Positions 51,414-60,295 of a DNA stretch of 64,000 bases are shown piece after piece; position 1 is the stretch's first letter; every line of letters begins with the position of its first letter. The DNA is from CBDCWT01 sp965223305 (GTDB lineage Bacteria; Planctomycetota; Planctomycetia; Pirellulales; Pirellulaceae): assembly GCA_965223305.1 (NCBI GenBank), contig CBDCWT010000084.1:124001-188000 (forward strand), given 5' to 3'. The notes beneath the pieces were generated by a model. It did no database searches. It saw nothing but the letters and a program-made list of their open reading frames with translations, and was not told the DNA's origin. A program made the translations under genes and the position numbers.

Positions 51414-52475
51414 CTACTTCGGCACAAAGTCATCTTCCTCGCTGAGTGATGTGGCCAACGCTGCCAGCAGCTCTGCTGCCCGGTCGATGTCTTCCAAAGA
51501 GATTGTCTCGACGGCGCTGTGCATATATCGATTTGGGATGCTGACCAGTCCCGTGGCCACTCCGGCTCGGTTTATCTGTAGCGTGTTGGCATCGTTTGGC
51601 GTCGCTCGGCCGATCGCCGCTGGCTGGCAGGAAATCTCCTCTCGCTCACAGAGGTCGAACAGCCGCTGGGTGACGACCGGATTCATGTTGGGGCCGCGGA
51701 AAATCACCGGCCCGCCACCGACCTGGATCTCTCCCTGCTGGCGCTTGTCAATGGTCGGGCAGTCGGTGGCGTGAGTCACATCGACCGCGACCGCCACATG
51801 CGGGTCGATTCCATACGCGCTCGTGCGGGCGCCCCGCAAGCCGATCTCCTCCTGGACCGTCGAGACGGCGTAGAGCGTGCAGCGCAGAGGACTGGCTGCA
51901 GCCCGGCGAAAAGCCTCCATCACCACCCACAGTCCGGTGCGGTTGTCCATACCCGGCGCGTTGGCCAGGTTGTTGAGCAACGGCTGAAAACCGAGCTCGA
52001 GCGTGACCGCATCCCCAATGCGGACGTACTCGGCGGCTTGGTCTCTGTCCTGGGCGCCGATGTCAAGCCACAGCTCTTCGAGCTTCACTCCTTGCTTTCG
52101 TTCCTCGTCCTTGAGCAAGTGAATCGGCTTGCGGGCAATGACAGCCGCCAAGGGACCGCGGTCGGTCCAAACCGTCATCCGCTGGCCGATCAACTGGATC
52201 GGGTCCCAACCACCGATGGGCTGCGTGTATAGAAATCCCGCCTCATCAATCTGAGTGATCAGCAGCCCAATCTGGTCGCAATGTCCCGCCAGCATGACCC
52301 GCAACGGGCTGCCGGGATTCTTGACAGCGATCAAGTTCCCGTGCACATCGGCAATCAAGTCGTCTGCAAAGTCGGTGATATACTCGCGGACAACCTGCTG
52401 AATCGTTGCTTCGTAGCCCGACGGACTCGGCGTGCTTAGCAGCCGCTGCAGGAATTCAAGCGCGGAGTCTTGCAT
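51414..52475 (-). CDS. M42 family metallo-aminopeptidase
   Basis: 353 residues from ATG 52475 (a TTG at 52478 is adjacent). It is a co-catalytic di-zinc peptidase of the glutamyl aminopeptidase/TET or endoglucanase M group. Motifs: LLSTPSPSGYEATIQQ at the N terminus, VMLAGHCDQIGLLITQID (first metal His), GMDNRTGLWVVMEA (bridging Asp), VSTVQEEIGLRGARTSAYG (general-base Glu and metal Glu), VAVDVTHATD (metal Asp), and a C-terminal NRYMHSAVETISLEDI with the last metal His. It is cytoplasmic, probably a large TET-like assembly that trims peptides. It is 7 bp downstream of tpx on the same strand, so probably co-transcribed. Confidence 0.93.
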   Translation of the reverse strand: MQDSALEFLQRLLSTPSPSGYEATIQQVVREYITDFADDLIADVHGNLIAVKNPGSPLRVMLAGHCDQIGLLITQIDEAGFLYTQPIGGWDPIQLIGQRMTVWTDRGPLAAVIARKPIHLLKDEERKQGVKLEELWLDIGAQDRDQAAEYVRIGDAVTLELGFQPLLNNLANAPGMDNRTGLWVVMEAFRRAAASPLRCTLYAVSTVQEEIGLRGARTSAYGIDPHVAVAVDVTHATDCPTIDKRQQGEIQVGGGPVIFRGPNMNPVVTQRLFDLCEREEISCQPAAIGRATPNDANTLQINRAGVATGLVSIPNRYMHSAVETISLEDIDRAAELLAALATSLSEEDDFVPK

Positions 52476-52482
52476 CAATCGA

Positions 52483-53001
52483 CTACAGCTGTCCTTTCAG
52501 AGCGCTCAACGCCTGCTCGTAACTGGGCTCGTCAGTCACTTCGGGGACCGTCTCGGCGTGAACGACCTTGCCGTCGGCATCCAGTACAAAGACGGCGCGT
52601 GCTAGCAACTTCAGCTCTTCAATCAACACTCCCCAGCCCGTGCCGAACGCTCGGTCCTGATAGTCGCTGCCGACTTTCATGTTTTGTATGTCCTCGGCTC
52701 CGCAGAACCGGTTCATCGCGAACGGCAGGTCCAAGCTGATGGTCAGCGCGTTGACGCGATCGCCCAGCTCGGCCAACTGCTGGTTAAAATGCTTGGTCTG
52801 TGTCTGGCAGACGGGCGTGTCCAACGACGGGACCACGCTGATAATAGATGGCTTGCCTTTTAGATCGGCCAGCGAAACGGTGTGCAAGCCATCACTGAAG
52901 TAGTGAACGCAGAAGTCGGGGGCCGCTTGGCCAAGCTGAACCGCGTTACCGGCCAGCGTCAGTGGATTTCCTTTGAACGTGACAGCACCGCTGCGTGACA
53001 T
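52483..53001 (-). CDS. tpx: Thiol peroxidase (atypical 2-Cys peroxiredoxin)
   Basis: 172 residues from ATG 53001 (AAGGAAGAG upstream); a longer frame to 53298 runs through a 15-bp tandem repeat and is rejected. Starts TFKGNPLTLAGNAVQLGQAAPDF as in Tpx proteins. The peroxidatic Cys65 is in PSLDTPVCQTQTKHF and the resolving Cys100 in MNRFCGAEDI, the canonical Tpx pair about 35 residues apart. It reduces H2O2 and alkyl hydroperoxides using thioredoxin. The M42 peptidase follows after 7 bp. The OsmC-type protein at 41568 is a second peroxide-reducing candidate in the window. Confidence 0.95.
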   Translation of the reverse strand: MSRSGAVTFKGNPLTLAGNAVQLGQAAPDFCVHYFSDGLHTVSLADLKGKPSIISVVPSLDTPVCQTQTKHFNQQLAELGDRVNALTISLDLPFAMNRFCGAEDIQNMKVGSDYQDRAFGTGWGVLIEELKLLARAVFVLDADGKVVHAETVPEVTDEPSYEQALSALKGQL

Positions 53002-53190
53002 AGTTGCTCTTCCTTTCGAGTCGTTCGGATTGCCGCGGCCCCCAACGTCAGAGACCGGGACCAGCTTCACGAACCCGGCCAAACGGCTCGGGCAGGCAGT
53101 AGTATCTCGGCGGTGTCGGTGCGGTTCAAGGGGGTGGCGGATTGGATGCACCGCAAGTGCAAGACGACGCGGGCTCGAAACACGAAGTTC

Positions 53191-53280
53191 GTGAGGGCAA
53201 GGTTCGGGAGGGCGAGGTTCGGAAGGGCAAGGTTCGGAAGGGCAAGGTTCGGAAGGGCAAGGTTCGGGAGGGCGAGGCTC
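53191..53280. repeat. Tandem array of six 15-bp units
   Basis: Units of GGAAGGGCAAGGTTC or GGGAGGGCGAGGTTC repeat exactly every 15 bp from 53191 to 53280. The array ends in GCTCCCGCCGAGCCG, so it is a local expansion of the GGGAGGGCGAGGCTCCTGCC repeat family. An AACCGTGGGCTAACGCCC module (53318) and a normal copy of the same family (53396) follow. No gene is seen in 53002-53470. Confidence 0.9.
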
Positions 53281-53470
53281 CCGCCGAGCCGAGGACATTG
53301 GAGTGATGCTTACGGTAAAACCGTGGGCTAACGCCCAGCGGCTGATTTTGTGTCACGAAATGCCGAGTCACACACTCCTACTACAACAAGCGCTCGGGAG
53401 GGCGAGGCTCCTGCCGAGCCGAAGAAGGGCCGAACCACCACATCGCCGGCCAACCATCTACTGTGGCGCG

Positions 53471-53761
53471 CTACACGACGCGGACCCGATTGTCGATCCA
53501 ACGGACCCCATCGACGCGCAACAAGGTCTCTTGCGCCATCTGCTTGTGAAAGTAGCTGTCAACGGTTCCTTCCACAACCACGCAATCGTCACTGGCTTTG
53601 ACCCGCAGCCGGCGGTCGGCAAGATAGGGGCTCGTCACGACGGCGGAATCAACTCTTTCTGCTAGAGTCTTCATTAGTTGTTGAACCTGCGCAAGGGATG
53701 AGAACCGAGGCGTAGGTTTGGATTCGGCGAGAATGCCGAACAGTCTGAAAGACGACTCCAC
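53471..53761 (-). CDS. BON-domain protein
   Basis: 96 residues from GTG 53761; ATG 53674 (67 residues) is an alternative, and neither has a strong ribosome site. The C-terminal ~60 residues match the BON fold pattern: DSAVVTSPYLADRRLRVKASDDCVVVEGTVDSYFHKQMAQETLLRVDGVRWIDNRVRVV, with the conserved alternation of strands and one helix and the central Gly (VEGTV). BON domains associate with membranes or mechanosensitive and phospholipid-binding proteins. There is no signal peptide, and function here is unknown. Confidence 0.75.
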   Translation of the reverse strand: MESSFRLFGILAESKPTPRFSSLAQVQQLMKTLAERVDSAVVTSPYLADRRLRVKASDDCVVVEGTVDSYFHKQMAQETLLRVDGVRWIDNRVRVV

Positions 53762-53821
53762 AGAAACTGGGAAAAGCGAAGCGGATTCGGCGCGTTTGCC
53801 GAATGCACCAGTCGCACCGGT

Positions 53822-55135
53822 CTATTCCGCCAACCACCACTCGTCCAGCAGGTTGGTCATCCGGCGGTGTATCCCAGCTTGTCGAGCGGCCAAGTTGGTT
53901 TGCTCGTGGGGATCGGCGAGTATATCAAACAGCTCGACGTCGGCGTCGGGTTCGCGGTTCGGGTGCGGCACGATCAGCTTCCAGCGCCCTTCGATCATCC
54001 AGCGATAACGGAGGCTGGCCGCCGGGTCCGCCATATCTTGAATGTCGTGCTCGAAGATCTCGCCGTAGATCGCCTGTCGCGCCGCGACCGCCTGACGATC
54101 CAGTAGGTTGATTCCCTGCATCCGCCGCGGCCTTTCCAGCCCTGCCGCCGCCAAGACGGTCGGGGCAAGGTCGATCGAACTGACCGGGTGCTCGCGATCG
54201 ATGTGCGGATCGATGTGACCCGGCCAGCGGAACATGATCGGTGTGCGGATCCCGCCATCGTATTGCGATCGTTTCGAGCGCGGCGCGTAGGCACTACGGT
54301 CAGTACGGTTAATCCAGCCGTTGTCGGTGACATAAACAACCAGTGTCTCCGCGGCTAGCCGCTTGGTGTGCAGGTAGCTGATCAGCTGCCCGACCGTCTC
54401 ATCGAACCACTCGCACATGGCCCAGTACTTGGCGATCGGAAGGTGGGGAGTCTGAGACCTGTATTTGTCGAGCAGGCGGCGGGGAGGGTTGTGCGGTGTA
54501 TGCGGCAGAAACGGCGCGTAGAAGACAAAAAACGGCCTCTCTGCTTGCTGGCAGGTTTCGATGAACCGAAAGACCGGATCGAGGCCCTCTCGGCCAATCA
54601 CTAAACCGTTGTCTCCGTGGCGACCGCCACGTGTCCGATCTCCGTGGGTCATCCCGTGTGTGAATCCGCCGCGCTGGAAGCTGCCCTCCCACCACTTCCC
54701 TGACTGGTGACTCAAGTAGTCTTCCGCCTTGAGCAGCTCGGGCAACTTCGGCACACGGTCGATGTGACTGATGTACTGGATCCGCCGCCGCAGGTAGCGA
54801 GGGTCCCGCCGCTGGGCGGCCTTTGACTCGTGCGCCAGGTCTGGCGGCGGTGGTGGGTCATTTCCCACGATTCGATGTTGGTGCGGGTAAAGGCCGGAGA
54901 TGATCGTTGCCAGCGAAGGGCGGCAGAGGCTGTCCGGCACGTAGCCCCGGGTGAAGGTCAGCGATTCACGGGCGAGTTGGTCGAGATGCGGTGTTTCAAT
55001 GTGCTCGTGGCCCATGAATCCGTAGTCGGTCCAAGCCTGATCGTCGGAAACCACCAGCACGACGTTGGGTGGCGCCGCGGTCGCCACGGAGGCCAGTAAC
55101 AGCAGCAGAGAGAAGGGCACGTGGCGATTTGTCAT
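53822..55135 (-). CDS. Sulfatase with atypical CxPxL active-site motif
   Basis: 437 residues from ATG 55135 (MTNRHVPFSLLLLLASVATAA signal peptide); the longer frame to 55312 crosses a palindromic repeat and is rejected. Metal site VVSDDQAWTDYGFMG (Asp31-32). The motif around the formylglycine residue is DSLCRPSLATIISGLYPHQH, Cys71, so the usual C-x-P-x-R has Leu in place of Arg. Other sulfatase blocks are present: GKWWEGSF, FLPHTPHNPP, YVTDNGWINR, and GIRTPIMFRWPGHI. It is exported. The substrate is unknown, probably a sulfated glycan; this CRPSL variant is known to me in planctomycete and Bacteroidetes sulfatases. Confidence 0.9.
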   Translation of the reverse strand: MTNRHVPFSLLLLLASVATAAPPNVVLVVSDDQAWTDYGFMGHEHIETPHLDQLARESLTFTRGYVPDSLCRPSLATIISGLYPHQHRIVGNDPPPPPDLAHESKAAQRRDPRYLRRRIQYISHIDRVPKLPELLKAEDYLSHQSGKWWEGSFQRGGFTHGMTHGDRTRGGRHGDNGLVIGREGLDPVFRFIETCQQAERPFFVFYAPFLPHTPHNPPRRLLDKYRSQTPHLPIAKYWAMCEWFDETVGQLISYLHTKRLAAETLVVYVTDNGWINRTDRSAYAPRSKRSQYDGGIRTPIMFRWPGHIDPHIDREHPVSSIDLAPTVLAAAGLERPRRMQGINLLDRQAVAARQAIYGEIFEHDIQDMADPAASLRYRWMIEGRWKLIVPHPNREPDADVELFDILADPHEQTNLAARQAGIHRRMTNLLDEWWLAE

Positions 55136-55233
55136 GGCGCTCTCGTGTGGCGGCGGCCACGATGAACTGGAGTTTTCGATTCGCTTCGCCAAGCGCCAGC
55201 GGGGATCCACTCGGCTCAACACGCAAAGCAAAG

Positions 55234-55389
55234 TAGGCCGAAACAAGCGGCGCAAAAAGCTGTCTATCAGCGGATGACTTCTTCGCCGCGCCGTTCCGGC
55301 ACCGCAAAACATAGCCCACCCGGTGTTGTCGGAATGGCGGTCACGTCAGGCGAGAAGTCAGCATCGGTCCCGCCGCTAGTTCCGGCCCA
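55234..55389. repeat. 152-bp palindromic repeat family, diverged copy 3
   Basis: Left end TAGGCCGAAACAAGCGGCG and right end CGCCGCTAGTTCCGGCCCA match the ends of the elements at 14823 and 15169 with a few changes. The inner pair (GCCGCGCCGTTCCGGC with GTCGGAATGGCGG) is partly degraded. It lies between the divergent sulfatase and recQ genes; 55136-55233 and 55390-55516 show no gene. Confidence 0.75.
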
Positions 55390-55516
55390 CGGGTCATCGG
55401 CGGCGCCCCACTGTACAAGGATCCTCCGCCACTTGCCACTGGCCGCACGCCGGCTGTACGCTTGAAACTGCGGAGTCGGTTTTAAGGGCCAGCAGCCACA
55501 AACACGCGATTGAGAT

Positions 55517-57367
55517 ATGGACATCCCTGAGAGCAAGGCGGTGGTAGTAGACCGTTTACAGGCGGTGATACGTCAGTATTGGGGGTTCGACGCGTTCCTG
55601 CCGCTGCAACTCGAAGCGATGCAGTCCGTGATGGAAAACCAAGACTCGGTGGTGGTATTGCCGACCGGTGGCGGAAAATCCCTGTGTTTTCAAGCACCGG
55701 CGATGTGCAGCACAGGCCTGGCCCTGGTCGTGTCGCCGCTGATATCCCTGATGAAGGACCAGGTCGATACGCTGCGCAACATAGGTGTCCCGGCCGCCTA
55801 TGTTAACAGCACGTTGTCGTACCAGGAGCGGCGTGACGTCGCTGAGTCGATTCGTAGCGGACGCACCCGCCTTCTCTATATCGCCCCAGAGCGGCTGCTG
55901 GCAGACCGCACGCTGGCGTTTCTCCAGAGCCAGCAGCTGTCGCTGATCGCCATTGACGAGGCTCACTGCATCAGTGCCTGGGGACACGACTTTCGACCGG
56001 AGTACCGCGGATTGAGCGTGTTGAGAGAGCGATTTTCCGAAGTCGGGATTCACGCCTACACGGCAACGGCAACGCCACGAGTTAGGGCAGATATTGCTGC
56101 TCAGCTCTCGCTCCAGCAACCAAGATACTTGATCGGCTCATTCGACCGATCCAATCTGGTGTACAAGATCCAACCGCGCGCGCAGTTGCTACAGCAGATC
56201 CGCAGTGTCATCGACCGGCACCCTGGCGAGTCGGGAGTGATTTATTGCATCACGCGGAAGGAGGTCGAACAGACATGTGACAAGCTGAACGAGTTGGGAG
56301 TCCGTGCTCGGGCATACCATGCAGGCTTGGACGATGCGACGCGGCGCAGCAGTCAGGATGCATTCATGGAAGACCGCATCGACACGATTGTGGCGACGGT
56401 CGCCTTTGGAATGGGGATCGACAAACCAGACGTCCGCTATGTGATTCATGCGGGCATGCCGAAGTCGCTGGAGAACTACCAGCAGGAGAGTGGGCGTGCC
56501 GGCCGCGATGGCTTGGAAGCCGAGTGCTGCCTGTTCTTCTCGGGACACGACTTCCACACGTGGAAACGCATCGTCGACGACTCCGAGACTTCCGCGCGGC
56601 AGGGCAGCCTCGATTCGCTCAATGCAATGTGGGACTTTTGCAACAGTGTCGTCTGTCGTCACCGGGGGCTCGTCGAGCACTTCGGTCAACAGCTTGAGCG
56701 GGAGTCATGCGGCGCCTGCGATGTCTGTTTGGGTGAGCTGGATCAGGTGGAGGAGCCGCTGCTGGTGGCACAGAAGATCGTCTCCTGTGTCGTGCGGCTG
56801 AATCAGCAGTTCGGGGGTGATTACACCGCCAAAGTGCTAGCCGGGTCGAACGACGCGGCCGTGCTGCAACGTGGACACGATAGCCTTAGTACGTGGGGTT
56901 TGCTCGCCGACCAACAGAAACGGACCATACGCGGTTGGATCGAGCAACTGGTTGGCCAAGGATTCTTGGAGAAGGTGGGAGATTACAACGTGCTGCAAGT
57001 GACCGCGACTGGTCGCCAGTTGCTACAGGGGGAAGCCGTTCCTCGCCTGCTAAAGCCTGTCAAGCAGCTGCGACGGCGCGTTGCCGCTCCCCATATTGAC
57101 TCGTGGAACGGCGTCGATCGCGGGCTGTTCGATAGACTGCGGCAGGTCCGTACCGCCAAGGCTCAGGAACGCCAATTGCCTCCCTACATGATTTTCGATG
57201 ATGTCGCGCTCCGCGACATGGCTCGACGTCGCCCCACCACCTTGGCCGGGTTTCATGCGGTGCGTGGCGTCGGAGAAAAGAAACTAGCTGACTTCGGAGA
57301 CGAGTTCGTCGAGTCGATACGCGAGTATTGCCATGAACACAGTTTGGAGACGGATCGAGAAAGTTGA
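55517..57367 (+). CDS. recQ: ATP-dependent DNA helicase RecQ
   Basis: 616 residues. It is a 3'-5' helicase in recombination and replication-fork repair. Helicase motifs: FLPLQLEAMQSVMENQDSVVVLPTGGGKSLCFQAPA (motifs 0/I, Walker A near residue 50), IAIDEAHCISAWGHDFRPEY (motif II, DEAH, near 147), YTATATPRVR (III), and FGMGIDKPDVRYVIH and QQESGRAGRDGLEAECCLFF (V/VI). The RQC zinc site is in YCNSVVCRHR-like WDFCNSVVCRH and SCGACDVC. The C-terminal HRDC domain is RLRQVRTAKAQERQLPPYMIFDDVALRDMARRRP. Full length, typical of RecQ. Confidence 0.97.
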   Translation: MDIPESKAVVVDRLQAVIRQYWGFDAFLPLQLEAMQSVMENQDSVVVLPTGGGKSLCFQAPAMCSTGLALVVSPLISLMKDQVDTLRNIGVPAAYVNSTLSYQERRDVAESIRSGRTRLLYIAPERLLADRTLAFLQSQQLSLIAIDEAHCISAWGHDFRPEYRGLSVLRERFSEVGIHAYTATATPRVRADIAAQLSLQQPRYLIGSFDRSNLVYKIQPRAQLLQQIRSVIDRHPGESGVIYCITRKEVEQTCDKLNELGVRARAYHAGLDDATRRSSQDAFMEDRIDTIVATVAFGMGIDKPDVRYVIHAGMPKSLENYQQESGRAGRDGLEAECCLFFSGHDFHTWKRIVDDSETSARQGSLDSLNAMWDFCNSVVCRHRGLVEHFGQQLERESCGACDVCLGELDQVEEPLLVAQKIVSCVVRLNQQFGGDYTAKVLAGSNDAAVLQRGHDSLSTWGLLADQQKRTIRGWIEQLVGQGFLEKVGDYNVLQVTATGRQLLQGEAVPRLLKPVKQLRRRVAAPHIDSWNGVDRGLFDRLRQVRTAKAQERQLPPYMIFDDVALRDMARRRPTTLAGFHAVRGVGEKKLADFGDEFVESIREYCHEHSLETDRES

Positions 57368-57953
57368 GCTGGGCGTGGCAGGGCGGCGGCGAGCGTGGGT
57401 CGGCTGGTCTCGACCCAAACACCAGCCGAGCCGCGTTAGCAGCCGGTTTTCAAAGTCCTCGCGCCGTGTGCAAGTTTTTCACTCTGGCTCTTTCCCCCTC
57501 ATCCGGCCCTCGGCCACCTTCTCCCCGGCGGGGAGAAGGGACGAGAGAGGTAGCCGAACTCGCCAGAGTTTGGCGGACTGCCGATTTGTCCAAATTCTGG
57601 CGAATTCGGCTACAAACAGGCGGCAGCATTTGATCAGGTAAGCTGTCTTCGTGCACTCTCGGGCCACAAATCAGCCGGAATGCGTTAGCATCCGGTTAGT
57701 GCGTGATTTCGTCTTTCGTCACTCTCCCCTTGGGGCCCTTGGGGAGAGTCGGCCCGAAGGGCCGGAGAGGGAGAGCCCTCCCCGGACACTACGCGTCGGT
57801 TTCGCTGGGGAACCGTGGGCTAACGCCCAGCGGCTGATTTGGACGTAGCCGAACTCGCCAGAGTTTGGCGGACGGCCACCGGCAACCTGGCGTTCCTGCC
57901 CCCCGTGCGACGTCTCTTGACGCGGCCTGTGAGGGCAACTACTATCCCGCGCC
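57368..57953. repeat. Repeat-filled gap after recQ
   Basis: Contains a CCTTCTCCCCGGCGGGGAGAAG hairpin with GGCCCTCGGCC (about 57508-57540), a full 62-bp palindrome (57551-57612), a diverged AATCAGCCGGAATGCGTTAG module (57669), GTGCGTGATTTCGTCTTTCG with the CTCTCCCC/GGGGAGAG and GGCCCGAAGGGCCGG hairpins (57697-57770), AACCGTGGGCTAACGCCCAG (57810) and a left half of the 62-bp repeat (57846). No gene is seen. Confidence 0.8.
57551..57612. repeat. 62-bp imperfect palindrome, full copy
   Basis: TAGCCGAACTCGCCAGAGT left arm, CTGGCGAATTCGGCTA right arm, central GACTGCCGATTTGTC. It is close to the family consensus. Confidence 0.85.
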
Positions 57954-58943
57954 ATGTCTATTCACCGAGCACTGCTAGCGGTTGTATTGTCGGCCAGCGC
58001 CGTAGCGGTCGCTGCCGACATACCGATGACGTCAAGCATGAGTCTGCTGGTGCTGCGCAACGGATACGTGTTACACGGTCAGATCGTCCCGCTGGGAGAC
58101 CATTATTTAGTTGTGCAAAGTGACGCGGATCAAATCCGCATTCCTGTCGGGCGAGTCGAAATGGTCTGCAGCACGCTTGAAGAGGCCTACCTTCGCAAAC
58201 GGGACGTAATTGCTAGGGGAGACGTGCGATCCCATCTCGTCTTGGCCGGCTGGTGCCTCCGCCACCGCCTGCACGCGCGAGCTGCCGATCAAATCCTGGC
58301 CGCCTATGCCATCGACCCTGGCAATCCAAGAATCGTGCCGCTTAAAAAACAACTGCAGTCAGCGTCTCGACCTAGCCAAGCTGGTCCGAGCGAGCCAGCG
58401 ACACCCCCTAGCCAGCTCGCTCTCCCTGCACCAGCAGCTCGGCTCACCAGCGAGTCGATCCAGCAGTTCACCGGGCACGTTCAGCCGCTTCTGCTGAATC
58501 GCTGCGCCAGCGGGGCCTGCCACAGCGGCGGTTCGATGACTGCGTTCAAGCTGTCTCGGCCCCCAGTCGGGCAGCCTGTATCGAGCCGGCTAACCCAGCG
58601 AAATCTTCTGACTGTGTTGCAGCACGTGCACCAACACTCACCGTCTGAGAGCCCGCTCCTGACCGTCCCCCGGCGACCGCACGGAGGCCTGGACCAACCC
58701 GTCCTCGGGGCGGCAGACATCGCTCAAATCAGAGTGCTGCTGAAGTGGATTCGGGAGTTACCGGACAGCAGCCAAAGTCAGCCGCCGTCCGCTCATCCGC
58801 CGGACCCGGACACCCTACTGCAGCGAGCCGATCGGAGCCCGCCGCCGGGACCTGCAAAGCAGACTCCGGACGCTCACAACGGAGAGGCTGACGAGTACGT
58901 CCCACGCGATCCATTTGATGCGGAAGTCTTCAACCGGCAGTAG
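57954..58943 (+). CDS. Secreted protein with CxxxxCH motif, planctomycete type
   Basis: 329 residues. Signal peptide MSIHRALLAVVLSASAVAVAA. Residues ~30-125 form a repeat-associated domain common in planctomycetes (LLVLRNGYVLHGQIVPLGDHYLV, IPVGRVEMVCSTLEEAYLRKRDVI, HLVLAGWCLRHRLHARAADQIL), with TPR-like helices. The second half has a cytochrome-c-like segment VQPLLLNRCASGACHSGGSMTAF: a CxxxxCH spacing instead of CxxCH, then TVLQHVHQHSPSESPLLTVP, as in planctomycete proteins that carry this variant. The C terminus is Pro-rich. Heme binding is plausible but not proven. Confidence 0.75.
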   Translation: MSIHRALLAVVLSASAVAVAADIPMTSSMSLLVLRNGYVLHGQIVPLGDHYLVVQSDADQIRIPVGRVEMVCSTLEEAYLRKRDVIARGDVRSHLVLAGWCLRHRLHARAADQILAAYAIDPGNPRIVPLKKQLQSASRPSQAGPSEPATPPSQLALPAPAARLTSESIQQFTGHVQPLLLNRCASGACHSGGSMTAFKLSRPPVGQPVSSRLTQRNLLTVLQHVHQHSPSESPLLTVPRRPHGGLDQPVLGAADIAQIRVLLKWIRELPDSSQSQPPSAHPPDPDTLLQRADRSPPPGPAKQTPDAHNGEADEYVPRDPFDAEVFNRQ

Positions 58944-59004
58944 AGACCTACTGTTGAACTCCTCCCGAGGTCGCCTGTCCGCTCGTTAAGCGGCGGGGCG
59001 GACC

Positions 59005-60279
59005 TCACGGTGCGCAGAGCACCATGCCTTCCACCAAGCGAGTGGCCGTCACGTGCAGCAGCTGTCCGCACTGTTGTTCGCTTCCGGACAGCTCGACAGG
59101 TGCGTAACGGCTGCTGGTTCCGTTCAGTCGCTTGGCTTGGCCAGGAACCGGCGACTCGGCAAGAACCTGTAGTTGGCGTCCGACTAGCCGCTGAAAGTAG
59201 CGCCGCCGGAGCTCAGCCTCTAGTTCCTTGAGTTGCTGTTGTCTGGCAGACTTGATGCGTTTGGGAATGGCGTCTCGATAGCCAGCGGCCGGCGTGCCTC
59301 GCCGTGGGCTGAACGGAAAGATGTGGATCTTGGAAAAACCGACTTGCCTCACGACGTCGAGAGTCGCCTGAAAGTCATCGTCGGTCTCTCCGGGAAAGCC
59401 GACGATGACGTCGGTGGTCAGCGCTGGATTGTCCAGCTCGCGCGCGGCCAGCGCGCAGCGATCCACAAATCGCCGTGCTCCCCAACGCCGTTTCATTCGT
59501 CGGAGAATGCGGTCAGAGCCGCTCTGGAGGCAGATGTGCAAGTGTGGGCAGACTTTGGCGGCGTGCTGGGCCATCGCCTGCAGCAGCTCTCGAGTTACTT
59601 CGGTGGCTTCGATGCTGGAAAGCCGCAGACGGAACTCTCCTGGGACGGCGGCAATCATCTCCACGAGATCGGCTAGGCGGACCCAGTCGGCCTTCGGCCT
59701 ACCGCGGTTCCAGTCGACGCCATAGTGACCAAGATGAACGCCGGTGAGCACAATCTCGCGGTAGCCGTTTGCTACTAGTCGGCCGACCTCGGCCAGGATG
59801 TCCGAAACCGGTCGGCTCTGCAGCTGTGGGCGAACATGGGGAATGATGCAGTAACTGCACCGCAGCAGGCAACCATCTTGAACTTTGACATACGCGCGGT
59901 GGCGGTTGCCAAACTGGGAAATCCCGGTGGGAATGTCCACGACACCGAAGCGGCCCAGCATGTCGGGCAGCTCGCGTTTGTCGGTGACGACTTCGGCAAC
60001 TCCGGGCAGAGCTGCTACTTCGTCGGGGGCGCGCGTCGCGTAGCAGCCCATCACCAAGATGCGGGCCTCGGGGTTCTCCCGGGCGACGCGACGGATCATC
60101 TGCCGGCTCTTGGCGTCTCCCTCGTTGGTGACTGTGCAGGTATTGACGACACAGAGGTCCGCCGGTTCATCGGAAGCGGCGTCTCGGTACCCGGCACCGA
60201 GCAATCCCTCGCGCACAAATTGGGTCTCATACTGGTTGACTTTGCAGCCCAGTGTCAGAGTCTTGAGGCGAGCTGGCAT
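59005..60279 (-). CDS. mtaB: tRNA t6A37 methylthiotransferase MtaB
   Basis: 424 residues. It is a radical-SAM methylthiotransferase converting t6A to ms2t6A at position 37 of ANN-decoding tRNAs. The N-terminal UPF0004 domain has TLGCKVNQYETQ, VVNTCTVTNEGDAKSRQMIRR and VMGCYATRAPDE, with three Cys for the auxiliary cluster. The radical SAM domain has VQDGCLLRCSYCIIPHVR (CxxxCxxC), EIVLTGVHLGHYG, RLRLSSIEA, HLHICLQSGSDRILRRMKR and VIVGFPGETDDDF. A C-terminal TRAM-like region ends the protein. The CKVNQ motif favours MtaB over MiaB/RimO. Confidence 0.93.
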   Translation of the reverse strand: MPARLKTLTLGCKVNQYETQFVREGLLGAGYRDAASDEPADLCVVNTCTVTNEGDAKSRQMIRRVARENPEARILVMGCYATRAPDEVAALPGVAEVVTDKRELPDMLGRFGVVDIPTGISQFGNRHRAYVKVQDGCLLRCSYCIIPHVRPQLQSRPVSDILAEVGRLVANGYREIVLTGVHLGHYGVDWNRGRPKADWVRLADLVEMIAAVPGEFRLRLSSIEATEVTRELLQAMAQHAAKVCPHLHICLQSGSDRILRRMKRRWGARRFVDRCALAARELDNPALTTDVIVGFPGETDDDFQATLDVVRQVGFSKIHIFPFSPRRGTPAAGYRDAIPKRIKSARQQQLKELEAELRRRYFQRLVGRQLQVLAESPVPGQAKRLNGTSSRYAPVELSGSEQQCGQLLHVTATRLVEGMVLCAP

Positions 60280-60295
60280 ATAGGAGAATTTCTTG

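Noticed and set aside
53002..53298. N-terminal extension of Tpx rich in SEPCP repeats
   Set aside because: It is the translation of the 15-bp tandem array and repeats; Tpx proteins begin at the ATG 53001 sequence, which has a good ribosome site.
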